NCBI GenBank assembly: GCA_019454045.1
Contig: SKCR01036779.1
Coordinates: forward strand, 1 to 64,000
DNA length: 64,000 nucleotides
DNA from: Zanthoxylum bungeanum
Lineage: Eukaryota; Streptophyta; Magnoliopsida; Sapindales; Rutaceae
Reading direction: 5' to 3'
The notes beneath the pieces are model-generated. The model was given only the letters and a program-made list of their open reading frames with translations. It ran no database searches and was not told the origin of the DNA. Numbering within the stretch: position 1 is the stretch's first letter; every line of letters begins with the position of its first letter. Below, piece after piece: positions 32,380-44,572 of the stretch. Both the position numbers and the translations under genes were made by a program.

Positions 32380-34550
32380 CCCTTTATTAGATGCCATTCA
32401 ACAGATACCATCTTATGCCAAATTTCTGAAAGATCTGTGCACCGTTAAAAGAAAACACCAGGTAAGAAAGAAAGCTTTTCTAGCTGAACAGGTAAGTTCC
32501 ATTCTCTCAACTAATAATGCATTAAAATACAAAGACCCTGGTTGTCCAACTATTTCTTGTATAATTGGAAATCAAAACATTGAACATGCTTTACTTGATC
32601 TTGGAGCTAGTGTAAATTTACTGCCATTTTCGGTTTACCAGCAACTTAATATCGGTGAGATGAAACCAACCTCAACTACGCTTTTACTTGCTGATAGATC
32701 AGTTAAGGTACCAAAATGAATTGTGGAAGATGTGTTATTGCAAATCGATAAATTCGTATATCCTGTGGATTTTATTGTTTTAGAAACACAACCTGTGGCA
32801 GAGAGTTATAAGCCAATCCCTGTAATACTTGGTCGACCATTTTTAGCAACAGCTAACGCTTTAATAATTGCAGGAATGGAATCATGAATCTTTCTTTTGG
32901 CAACATGACATTAGAGTTAAATATTTTTAACATGTGCAAACAACCATATGATGAAGATAATGAAAACGAAAGTGCAGAATCAATTGAACTATTGTGGATG
33001 AGCATATTCAGGGGAGTTTTATCTGATCCCATGAAATTTTTTACTGCTAATTATGTTGAGTCAAGTGCACAAACTGATTCAGATATTACTAATGATTTTC
33101 TAATTGACTCTATTCAGGTATTGGAAGATGATGAAGAACTGGGAACACTGGAAGAAGAAAAACATGAAGAAGCACTCAATTTGGAGTTAAAAGCTTTGCC
33201 AGAAGGACTGAAATATGCATTTCTAGAAGATAATCAAACTTATCATGTGGTAATTTCTTCTTCTCTCACAAGCGATCAAGAAGGTAAACTTTTAAATTTG
33301 TTGAAAGAACATAAACTGGCAATTGGATGGACTTTAAAAGACATAAAAGGTATTAATCCATTAATTTGCACACATCGAATACATCTAGAAGATAATGCTA
33401 GGACATATCGTCAACCCCAAAGAAGATTAAACCCTCACATGAAAGAAGTAGTAAAAACCGAGGTCCTTAAACTTCTTGATGCAGGCATTATCTATCCTAT
33501 TTCTGATAGTAAATGGGTAAGTCCTACACAGGTTGTACCTAAAAAGTCTGGAATCACTGTTGTAAAAAATGATAAAGGGGAATTAATCCCAACTCGCATT
33601 TCATCTAGTTGGCGTATGTGCATTGATTATAGAAAATTAAATGACGCAACTAGAAAAAGATCATTTCCCTTTGCCATTTCTTGACCAAATTTTAGAAAGA
33701 GTAGCTCGACACCCTTATTATTGTTTTCTTGATGGTTACTCAGGTTATTATCAGATTCCCATTGCTTTAGAAGACCAGGAAAAGACCACATTCACATGCC
33801 CATTTGGAACATTTGCATTTAGAAAAATGCCATTTGGACTTGTAATGCACCTGCAACATTCCAACGATGCATGTTGAGCATATTTAGTGACATGGTTGAA
33901 CACTGTTTAGAGGTCTTTATGGATGATATAACTGTATTTGGAAATTCATTTGATAATTGTTTGACTAATCTGGAAAATGTTTTGAAAGATGTAAAGAAAA
34001 AGGACTTGTGTTAAATTGGGAAAAATGCCATTTCATGACTGATTCATGAATTGTTTTAGGACACGTTGTGTCGTCTAAAGGTATTGAGGTTGACAAAGCA
34101 AAAATAGAGGTCATTTCTAAATTACCATCACCAAAAACAGTCAGGGACATTCGTTCTTTTTTAGGACATGCAGGATTTTATAGGAGGTTCATTAAAGACT
34201 TCAGTACCATATCCAGACCTTATGTAACCTCCTATTAAAAGATGCACACATTTGAATGGACAGAAGAATGTCAAAAATCATTCCAAAAAATTATCAGTCT
34301 TTTGACTTCTGCTCCTATTATGCAATCCCCTGATTGGTCATTGCCCTTTGAGCTAATGTGTGATGCTAGTGATTATGCAGTTAGTGCAGTTCTAGGGCAG
34401 AGAAAGGAAGGTAAACCACATGTGATATATTACGCTAGTAGAACATTAAACAGTGCACAAATGAATTATACTACCACAGAAAAAGAACTACTTGCTGTAA
34501 ATTTGCATTGGATAAATTTCGATCATATTTAATCGGTTCTTCAACTGTTG
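32380..34550 (+). pseudogene. Athila/Tat-like PR-RT-RNase H (forward)
   Basis: Protease motif ALLDLGASVNLLPFSVYQQL (about 32590) is followed by [16 protein letters not shown]. Reverse transcriptase starts at about 33370: HRIHLEDNARTYRQPQRRLN, SWRMCIDYRKLNDATR, FLDGYSGYYQIPI, FGTFAFRKMPFGL. The Y-x-DD box falls in a shifted stretch near 33915 (GLYG-stop-YN), where the second Asp cannot be read cleanly. RNase H motifs are ELMCDASDYAVSAVLGQ and SRTLNSAQMNYTTTEKELLA, ending near SDHTAVR at 34575. There are many stops and shifts. After 34578 the sequence turns into the inverted arm, so integrase never follows. Confidence 0.85.
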
Positions 34551-34578
34551 TTTTACTCTGATCATACTGCTGTAAGAT

Positions 34579-37383
34579 GATAGATAATGCCTGCATCAAG
34601 AAGTTTAAGGACCTCGGTTTTTACTACTTCTTTCATGTGAGGGTTTAATCTTCTTTGGGGTTGACGATATGTCCTAGCATTATCTTCTAGATGTATTCGA
34701 TGTGTGCAAATTAATGGATTAATACCTTTTATGTTTTTAAAGTCCATCCAATTGCAGTTTATGTTCTTTCAACAAAATTTAAAAGTTTTACCTTCTTGAT
34801 CGCTTGTGAGAGAGAGAAGAAGAAAGAAATTACCACAGGATAAGTTTGATTATCTTCTAGAAATGCATATTTCAGTCCTTCTGGCAAAGCTTTTAACTCC
34901 AAATTGGGTGCTTCTTCATGTTTTTCTTCTTCCAGTGTTCCCAGTTCTTCATCATCTTCCAATACCTGAATAGAGTCAATTAGAAAATCATTAGTAATAT
35001 CTGAATCAGTTTGTGCACTTGACTCAACATAATTAGCAGTAAAAAATTTCATGGGATCAGATAAACTCCCCTGAATATGCTCATCCACAATAGGTTCAAT
35101 TGATTCTGCACTTTCGTTTTCATTATCTTCATCATATGGTTGTTTGCACATGTTAAAAATATTTAACTCTAATGTCATGTTGCCAAAAGAAAGATTCATG
35201 ATTCCATTCCTGCAATTTATTAAAGCGTTAGCTGTTGCTAAAAATGGTCGACCAAGTATTACAGGGATTGGCTTATAACTCTCTGCCACAGGTTGTGTTT
35301 CTAAAACAATAAAATCCACAGGATATACGAATTTATCGATTTGCAATAACACATCTTCCACAATTCATTTTGGTACCTTAACTGATCTATCAGCAAGTAA
35401 AAGCGTAGTTGAGGTTGGTTTCATCTCACCGATATTAAGTTGCTGGTAAACCGAAAATGGCAGTAAATTTACACTAGCTCCAAGATCAAGTAAAGCATGT
35501 TCAATGTTTTGATTTCCAATTATACAAGAAATAGTTGGACAACCAGGGTCTTTGTATTTTAATGCATTATTAGTTGAGAGAATGGAACTTACCTGTTCAG
35601 CTAGAAAAGCTTTCTTTCTTACCTGGTGTTTTCTTTTAACGGTGCACAGATCTTTCAGAAATTTGGCATAAGATGGTATCTGTTGAATGGCATCTAATAA
35701 AGGGATATTGACCTTTACCTGTTTGAATATTTCATAAATCTCTGGGGAATGGTTCAATTTCTTTGTTTTTAATGCCTGAGGAAATGGAGGTGTATGAGAA
35801 AAACTATTATTATCAAAGACGGGTAAGGTAATGGTTCATCAACCCCTTCCTTACCCTCTGATTCTGATTTTTCCTCAGTTTCACGAGGTTCAAGAATAGG
35901 TCTGTGGATGGTCTTACCACTACGAAGAGTAATAATAGATTTGACTTGGTCTAAGTGTTGACTTCCAGAACTACCCTCATGAGGGTTTTGATGGCTTTTG
36001 GGATTTGACTGAGGTTGTGCGGGAAACTTACCTTTCTCTTTAATGGCCCAAGCAGATGTGATTTTATCAAAATTTCTTTCAAATCATTCATCATTTGTGC
36101 ATTTTGGTTATTGATGGTTTCTTGTTTTTCCATGAATGCACTCAAGTTATCTTCAATGGTTTTCTTAGGTGGTGGGATATATGGTGCATAATTCTGGGAG
36201 TTTCGGAAATTCTGGTGAAACTGGGGAGGTTGGTGTGAAGGTTGTGCTTGGTTATCATTCCTCCAATTGAAATTTGGATGGTTTCTCCAACCAGGGTTAT
36301 AGGTCTGTGAGTATGGGTTTGGATTTGGTCTATTGAATGTGTTTATGGAACTGACTTGGTCATGGAGACAGTCTTTCAGGGCTGGTATGGATGAGCAAAC
36401 TTCTGTGACATGTTCATTTGAACTACAAATTTGACATATGAGTTCCTGAACTGATTTGACATGATCCCTCTTCCCTGTTTCTAAAGCCTCAATTTTTTTA
36501 GACAGAAATGCATACTTTGCAGCAAGGTCATGGTCTTCCCTAAGGTTAAACATACCTATACCAGATGGGTGTGTGTTTTAACAGATGACTCATATGTACC
36601 AATTGTATCCCATTGTTGTGTATTCTCTGCTATGTGCTCTAGGTAATCTAGTGCATCTTCGGGATCTTTGTCCCTAAACTCACCATTGCACATCATCTCC
36701 ACTACTTGTCTACCTTGAGGTGTTAAACCCTCGTAGAATTGGGCAACTAACCTCCATGTTTCAAACCCGTGATGTGGACAAATATTTAACATCTCTTTAT
36801 ACCTCTCCCAACATGGTAAAGTGTTTCCCCCGACTCTTGTGTGAATGTTGTGATTCTTCTTTTAAAAGAATTTGTCCTATGAGGGGGAAAGAACTTTTTA
36901 AGAAACTGCTCTTGTAAATCATCCCATGTTCTAATAGATCCTGACCTAAGATTTTGTAGCCAAATTTTAGCTTTATCCTTTAAAGAAAATGGAAAAAACT
37001 TTAACCGAATTATATTCATGCTACAATTTTGGTCTGTGCAAGTGTTACATAATTCTTCGAACTCTCTTAGGTGCTGATAAGGGTTTTCTGATTCTAGACC
37101 ATGGAATGTGGGTAAAAGATTGATGACACTTGATTTAAAATTGAAACGTGCTGCTTCTGGCGGAAAAATAATACAAGATGGTGATCCTGACCTAGTGGGA
37201 TTCATGAATTGTCTAAGTGTCCTAGGGTGATTAGGATCTCCATGCTGAGACTCGTTTTCTTCCTGATTAACTGGGTTTTCAACTTGGGCAGGTGGATTTT
37301 CAATTTGGTTTTCATCCATTCTGACAAACAATGAAGGTGATGATGACTCTCTTTTTAATCTGCCACTAGATATTCGAGACCAG
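34579..37383 (-). pseudogene. Inverted copy of gag-PR-RT start
   Basis: On the minus strand this repeats 30706-33496 from SRISSGRLKRESSSP through gag (37331-35951), protease (ALLDLGASVNLL, about 35500), [17 protein letters not shown] (about 35230) and the RT start up to LKLLDAGIIY (34585). It is visually near-identical to the forward arm, with scattered single-base differences, mostly in short homopolymers, and longer intact frames (200, 130, 200 and 181 residues). It contributes no new gene. Confidence 0.9.
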
Positions 37384-37880
37384 GAATCTACAATGTCGTC
37401 TGACCAGATGAAGGTCAGGTCTTCAACTTGACTCTACATGAGCCAATGGGGGATGTCCCCAGTCGACTGAACCAGATGAAGGTCAGGATAATCCCCATAC
37501 TACGGGTCAAAGGACCAGGGGAATCTACAATGTCGTCTGACCAGATGAAGGCCAGGTCTTCAACTTGACTCTACATGAGCCAATGGGGGATGTCCCCAGT
37601 CGACTGAAGGTCAGGATAATCCCCATACTACGGGTCAAATGACCAGGGGAATCTACAATGTCGTCTGACCAGATGAATGCCAGGTCTTCAACTTGACTCT
37701 ACATGAGCCAATGGGGGATGTCCCTAGTCGACTGAACCAGATGAAGGTCAGGATAATCCCCATACTACGGGTCAAATGACCAGGGGAATCTACAATGTCG
37801 TCTGACCAGATGAAGGTCAGGTCTTCAACTTGACTCTACATGAGCCAATGGGGGATGTCCCCCGTTGAATGAACCAGATG
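37383..37880 (+). repeat. Tandem array, 128-137-bp unit (element G)
   Basis: CAATGTCGTCTGACCAGATG recurs at 37391, 37528, 37656 and 37793. Units contain the GGGGGATGTCCCCAGTCGAC block of the array at 25540-26245. The 26246-37382 block therefore sits inside one formerly continuous repeat field. Confidence 0.85.
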
Positions 37881-39660
37881 AAGGTTCAAGAAAGTCTACA
37901 CACTCCACTATACCTAATGAAGGTACATGGGAGTCTACTCCTCCCGACCCGATAATGGTCCAAGAGAAATTTTCATTCTACTATACTTGAAGAAGGTACA
38001 TCAGAGTCTATACTCCACATGACCCAATGAAGGTCCAAGAAAATATACACACTCCACTATACCTGATGAAGGTACGTTGGAGTCTACACACTCCATTATA
38101 CCTGATGTAGGTACATGGGAATCTACACACTCCATGCATAATGAAGATCCATGAGGGTCTTCATTCCTCACTCTACAGGATCTAACATGAGTCAATGAGG
38201 ATCTTTACACTACTAGACTTGAAGAAGTTCTATGAGTCTTTCCTTCTCATACTACTAGTTCTGATGAAGGTCCATGATACTACTGTCGAATGAACTATCA
38301 AATGGACCTGAGAAAGTCCATAAGGCACAGTTGAATGAACCTAATGAATATCTATGTGAATCTTCATACTACAAGACCTGATGAAGGTCACGAGACTACT
38401 GTCGAATGGACATGTCGCATGGACTTGATGAATATCTATCAAGGTTATTACTCATTCCCTTGATGAGGATTTATGAGACTACGGTCGAATGAACTTTATG
38501 AAAGTTCAAAGAATTCATCACTCACTCTCCTATACCTGATGAAGGTCCATGAGACCACAATAGATAAACTTGATGAAAGCCATCAATGTCGCCTCCTTTC
38601 TACGAGACTACGGTCGAATGGACTTTATGAATGGACTTTCCAAAGAGCTATGGTCGAATGAACATGATGAAGGTCCATGTGAATCTTCATTCTACCTGAC
38701 CTGATGAAGGTCAGGAGACTAAGGTCGAATGAACCTGATGGAAGGTATATGTGAATTTTCATTCTACCTCTCCATGAGACTACGGTTGAATGAACCTGAC
38801 TACGGTTGAATGAACCTATAGTATGGACTTGATAAATGTCTATCTAGGTCATCACTTACTATACTAGACCTGAAGAAGTTCTAGGATGCTACAAAGGAAT
38901 GAACTTGATGAAAGCCATCACTCCTCACTCTCATATGAGACTACTGTCGACTGGACCTGTCGAATGGACTTGATGGAAGTCCAAGGAGGTCATGGTCGAA
39001 TGAACCTGATGAAGGTCCAGGAGATACGGTCGAATGAAACTAATGCATGTCTATGAGAATCACCATTCTACTAGACCTGATGAAGATCCATGAAGCTATG
39101 GACTAATGAAATTGATGGAATGACTACATGAATCTTCATTCTACCAATCAATGAGACTACTGTCGAATGGAAATGACAAAAGTCCATGAGACACGGTTGA
39201 ATGAAACTAATGCATGTCTATGAGAATCACCACTCTACTAGACCTGATGAAGGTCTAGGAAGGTTTTTCATACTACCTAACTTGATAACGGTTGGTCGAT
39301 TGAACCTAAATGAGGTCCAAGAAAATTTTCATTCTACCTGACCTGATGAAGGTCAGGAGACTACTGTCGAATGAACCTGATGAAGGTTCATGATAATCTC
39401 CATACGTAGTGTGGAGACGATTATGTTCATATGTAGTATGAAAGAGATGGATGTCTATCAAGGTCATTACTAATTATACAAGACCTGACCAAGCTCGATG
39501 ATACTACAATAGAATTAACTTTGATGAAAGTCATATAGAATTTCCATACTACCTAACCTGATAAATGTTGGTTGAATGGACCTAAAGGAGGTCCAATGAA
39601 GTTTTCATTCTACTAGGCATGATAGAAAATTCCATATGTAGTATGAAGTTGGCAATAATA
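37881..39660 (+). repeat. Degenerate repeats of element G
   Basis: Irregular repetition of CCTGATGAAGGTC, GAATGAACCTGATGAA, TACGGTCGAATG and CATTCTACCT(G) words over 1.8 kb. No stable unit length and no long frame. It looks like an aged continuation of the neighbouring arrays. Confidence 0.7.
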
Positions 39661-41990
39661 AATCAACGTAACATGGAAATGATGTCTAACCTTTCATGTG
39701 ATTAAACTCCAACTATGTTGTCTCGAGGGGGTGACTATCCTTCAATGTTTTTATGAGCCTTCATGTAGTGTCGTATGGAAGAGATGGAAATACGGAGTTG
39801 ATGATAATAAAGGCTAGAGCATTTTACTAAGTCTAAATTCGAAACACGGAGGCCACCAACTCACGCCCATCCGACAAGACACGTGATCAGCCCATGCTTG
39901 CTTGTGATCAGCCATATGAAGCATAAGCTCACTAATTCTGCAAGATAAGCCCAGTCCAAGACGCACACCCTAAATCATGCTTATGCATAAGTACAACATA
40001 AGTAAGTGCATGACTCCCCAGCCCAATTCGTGGAAGCCCATTGTAGGCATTGCATTTTTGCATACCAGCCCAATGATGAGCCTCGTATGGAGGCACTACT
40101 TTTTTAGTTACGGAAGTTGCGGAAAGCGGTCGTCGGAAGGGAAAGGTCAAGAGTCGACATTTTTATTGGATTTGGTTCGCTTGTTCAAGTTTCAGGTTCG
40201 CTCGTTCGGTCTCAGTTTTGAAATCATCCTTGGCCCAAACACCAAGCCCACCTAAACCAAAGCCCACGCCCAAACAAACAAAACCATAAACAATTGTCAC
40301 CTTTCACACACACACCAAGAACCCACCCACGTGAACCCCTTTCACCCATTTTCAAAACCATTCCCTCACATTCAAATAAACAAATCCCTCACAACCCCAC
40401 CTCACATGCCTTCTACCCAAAATTCAACAAAAGCTTCCCCTTTACACCGAAAGCATCCCCCTGATTCACGCCCATACACTGCCAACCCATGCTTCACGCC
40501 AATCAATTTGCCATAATGCCTCTGATTCCTTCACAAACACTACGAACCAAAAAAACCACCTCACACATTGCCCATCCACTGCTCTATTATCTTCCTCACT
40601 CATTGCAAATAAACAAAGATGAACTCCCATGCATGACAGCCCTTCGATCCATGCCCTCTGCTCTTTCACACAATAACTGAACCAAAACACTCTTCTCACT
40701 CCACTGCCGAGCTCACCCTTACTCATCCTCTCGGCCTCACCTTCATCCACTGCACTTGGCCACTGCCGAAAATCGAGACACCATTCACACGTCCCTTAGC
40801 AAACCACCACTCACGCCATTGCACTCCAACAACCCTTAGCTATTCACGCACCCTTTCAACACAGAAAACGCACACTGCAACCTCTCCAATGGACAAAAAA
40901 TAACATACTGCAAAGCCTTGTTCTGGCCATGAAACACACCACACGCAGACGTGAACCCACACAGCCATGAAACCCTAAACAACCTCACGCCAACATAGCT
41001 CCTTCACGCACATGAAACCCTAGCCACTGCCCACTGCCGAGACTTAGATCAACAGCTCACCTTCATCAACGACATGATCCATGAAGCCATCCTTCACGTC
41101 CTTGACTCTGCACATCCATCACCTTGAAACCCCTTATCCTAGAACCTCCATTTTCACGGCCTCACACCACATGATAACACCCTAAAATCTTCAACACGTC
41201 TTCTGCTTCTCAAGCCATAACCACCGAGCAAACTCACACATTCACGTCGTCCAGATTCAGTGCAGCCTTAGACCCTCACTCTCAACGCATCTGCTCCCCT
41301 GAACTAACGCACATGAACCATGCTACCGAGTACTCCATGCCGAGCTGCACTGCCACACAACCCTGAAACTGCCAAGCCGAGCTGCACCACACTCCACGCA
41401 CGCCCTTAACTGCCAAGCCGAGCTACACCAAACACCACCAGCCACTGCACCATTCACTGCCGAGACCAACAACCCTTCATCAATGAGCCTTGATCACCCC
41501 TACTGCCGAGACCAAATCACATCACTGAACTGCCGAGCACACCACAATTTCTATGCAACCCACTGCACTGCCCATGCACCATCAAACCCACGTGAAGTAA
41601 CCTCACGCCAACAGCCCATCACACGCACACACTATCGACCACAAACTGTCATAACCGAGCCATAATTGCCACTGAAACCCTAGCCTTGACAGCCCAAAAA
41701 CCGCTCGTGACTGCCCTCCAAACCCACGTAAAAATCATCTCAAAACCGTGACCAAAATGATCCAGAATAACCCAAGAGAGAGAATAAAAATGACGAGTGA
41801 AAATAACGAGTGAAACAGCAGAAACAGCAGACCCGTTGAAAACGGAGAAAACAGTGAAAACAGTGAACCTGAGAAAACAGTAGAAACAGCGGACCAGTGA
41901 AAATAGAAAACGATATCCCTTCCGGCACCGTGGAACGCACTCCCGGAAAGCGACTAAAAAGGTAAGACCTGAGGGCACCCTTTTATCTTA
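39661..41990. other. Strand-biased C/A-rich region, no gene supported
   Basis: From about 40250 to 41700 the plus strand is strongly rich in C and A and poor in G. Words such as CTGCCGAG, CACGCC and CTCACG recur; CTGCCGAG or a variant appears at least eight times. Open frames here are short and compositional. Position suggests untranslated internal DNA of element G; function unknown. Confidence 0.5.
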
Positions 41991-42210
41991 TTTCCGTTAT
42001 TTATTTTCTAAGCATGATGTAGTCGTTTAAGTTTATTATTGCTTTATGCATGATTAGGATGTTTAATATGTTATAGTTTTATGCATGACTAGTTGGTTGT
42101 TCCTAAGCATGATGTAGTCGTTTAGTATGATATTTATTTTCTTATGCATGATTAGGTTGTTTAGCATGATGATGTTTTATGCATGGTTAATAGGTTGTTC
42201 TTAAGCATGT
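41991..42210 (+). repeat. Short tandem repeats with AAGCATGATGTAGTCG
   Basis: AAGCATGATGTAGTCGTTTA at about 42009 and 42103, with TTTATGCATGATTAGG and related units between and after (42045-42190). The block holds two long units with shorter degenerate ones. Non-coding. Confidence 0.7.
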
Positions 42211-42639
42211 TGTGTGTAGACTTGGTAAATATTGCACAAATTCATTCATTACAAACGACATAAGTAAGGGACCATTCCGAACCCAACGGTTTGAGGTCTT
42301 CCTTGCGAGGGGTGATTGCGGCCTTAAATCATTTTCCCGGTTCACACCGAGTGGCGAATCCATTTTATTTCTCGGTTTAGTCCCCCGCGGGCTACCCCGT
42401 ACTCCCAACCGGGCCGCGAGCCCGGACCATGCGTCGCCCAGCTCCTGTTGTCTACACCCATTAATGAATAATGTAAATTCCCACGTAACAAGCCCCAACA
42501 AACAGACCATTCAGCCATTCGCCATAATTTGCCAAGTTCGCCAACCAGCCCATGGATTCGTAGCCCAAAACAAGCCCACCTAACCATCACGCCACTCAGC
42601 CGACCCAAGAAAATTCCTTTGTATTTGCGCCTAGCCTTT

Positions 42640-42950
42640 ATTTGTGTCCTATTGTGTGGCACATTCATCTAATGCCTAGCTTGCACAGTGGTCTCGTCGA
42701 GTGGCACGTTCATATACTACCAAGCCTTCATATTGTTCGAGTGGCACATATACACTGCCAAGCCTTCATATTGGTCGAGTGGCGCATATACACTGCCAAG
42801 CCTTCATATTGGTCGAGTGGCGCACATACACTGTCAAGCCTTCATATTGTTGTCGTCGAGTGGAACGTCCATACATTGCCAATCTTTCACACTTGTCTCA
42901 TCGAGTAACACGATCATACACTACCAATCCTTCAAGTGTATTTCACCAAA
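42640..42950 (+). repeat. Tandem array, about 39-bp unit
   Basis: Units of the form GTCGAGTGGCACATATACAC plus TGCCAAGCCTTCATATTG recur about six to seven times from 42660 to 42950. Three overlapping open frames across it are produced by the repeat and are not genes. Confidence 0.8.
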
Positions 42951-44304
42951 AGGCTTGCTCTGGCGAGCAGTGGAGCCAAGTCAGTGGCTACTCCAATCTT
43001 TCACCCACTTGTACAAAATCCCTTCTACGCTGGCACTCACTCCTCTGCTATTTTGGTTGTAACGAGACTCGATCTCTGACTCGACGACGACGCTATCAGT
43101 TGATGATTTATCAAATCAAAAATTATGAATGTCGTCTGTGGGTTGTTTTAGGGAATATGTTGCTCATGTTTATGACCTTTCTGTGAGTATGCTGGTTTGA
43201 GATCTGCTTGTGTTTCCTTGGTTTTTACTGAAGGGGAGGAGTTATCTTCCTGTTTGCTTGTGTTCTTTCTTTATGCTTTGGTTTCCCAGACGATGTGGGA
43301 TTTTGCTCAGCTCTGCAGTTGTTTCCAATGCTGGTTTGGGCATGTCATGGCCTTTTATCTCTTGGGTCGAGCCTGCCTCACCTTAGCTCTAGCTCTGGGC
43401 TTTGGGCCTTCTCTTTCGGTAATTTATTTCAGTTTGCTTTGCTCATGCCATTTGTTTCCTTGGGCTGGTGGTTGCTTGTAATGTGGACGGTTTGGGCTTG
43501 GTTTTTGTTTGGTCTGGTTCACGCTTTTCTTCTGGCGTGTAGGCCTGGTGTAGATGTTTTCTTGCGAGTCCTTTTCCAGCAGGCTGTTTTGGTAGCTGGG
43601 TTTGGGCCTATTTTTTGTGTATGTGCATTGGCATTGTCATAGGCACTGCTTGGTTTTAATGGGTTGTGCTGTTGAGACTTGAGAGTGGGCCTTGTTTGGC
43701 AAATGTCGAATGTTACAACTATCAAACATATAATCCACAAATATACAGCCACAAGCTTGTCGACTACATGTATAGCCACAAGTTGAACGTGAAGATGCTT
43801 GCATGTAGAATCAAATAAGCCAAGCCTCACCACTCCATAGATCATGTGAAGATGCATGATGGTCTTCCAAAATTAGAATATCATGTAGTGTCAAATGAGA
43901 CCCAGGTACTTTGTATCAAGTGGGATCCCATGTGACTTGGCCTCTGCATGGTGCTTTGTCTAATGGACCACTTATCTTTTCCATGTGGCTTTGTCGAGTG
44001 AACCTCACAATCAACTCTTCTTTGAATGCGGTTTTACAAAAATGATCTGGAGGGTGGTATTCTTTCACGTCTTTGGGAGCTGATGATTTATAGGGAAAAA
44101 GTGTTGTGATGTTATTTCGATCCTGCTTTTCCTTCTTGGTAGTTTGACTCCAGGTAGACTATAAAGAATTACTCCAATATTTCCTTTCACATGATGATGT
44201 GACTTGTCATGATAGGTCGGCTGGAGAAATATGATGGCTTTTTTTTTTTTTGGTGATTAAATGAATTATCGTTCGATGGTAAATTTTCACTTACCATATT
44301 CTCG
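42951..44304. other. Internal or leader DNA, no gene supported
   Basis: 43190-43660 is T/G-rich on the plus strand and gives moderately long hydrophobic frames in two phases without any family motif. The rest is mixed. A leader of element G is possible, because a minus-strand primer-binding site lies just to the right. Confidence 0.4.
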
Positions 44305-44553
44305 AATGCTCCTAAGAAATTGGGTTGATAAGATAATTGAAATGAGTTATAGCCTCAAGCCTTTGAGTGGCTGAAGAAAGAATTATGCTCCAGATACTAT
44401 TAGAGTTTAGTACTGGAGATTTACATGGATCAATTTTCATCTTCCATTGATTATAACTGTTTTGTAGAGTGGCTAATTGTGCCACCACAGGGTATGGAGT
44501 CCGTCTGTAAGGATTGTAGACTGAGTGGTCTTTGCTTGCTATGAATCGCAAAG

Positions 44554-44571
44554 GCCCCAAGGTGGGCGCCA
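44554..44571 (-). other. Primer-binding site (minus orientation)
   Basis: On the minus strand TGGCGCCCACCTTGGGGC follows the end of the LTR tail (GCATCCATAATT). It marks the sequence to its left (44304-44553 and beyond) as the 5' internal leader of a minus-oriented LTR element. Confidence 0.65.
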
Positions 44572-44572
44572 A

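Larger units (their letters stand above)
30706..37383. repeat. 2.8-kb inverted repeat with 1.08-kb spacer
   Basis: Left arm 30706-33496 (2791 bp), spacer 33497-34578, right arm 34579-37383 (2805 bp). The outer edge is CTGGTCTCGAATATC against GATATTCGAGACCAG; the inner edge is GGCATTATCTATC against GATAGATAATGCC. The spacer holds the rest of RT and RNase H. Confidence 0.92.

Noticed and set aside
40466..40750. 94-residue minus-strand frame
   Set aside because: Product of the strand-biased C/A-rich region; Trp/Val/Glu-rich without domain.
42688..43062. 124- and 161-residue frames over the 39-bp array
   Set aside because: Several phases are open at once because of the repeat; no initiation or domain evidence.
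43197..43642. Two hydrophobic frames (94 and 115 residues) that could suggest a membrane protein
   Set aside because: T/G-rich composition gives Leu/Phe/Cys in overlapping phases; no homologue recognised and the context is untranslated element DNA.
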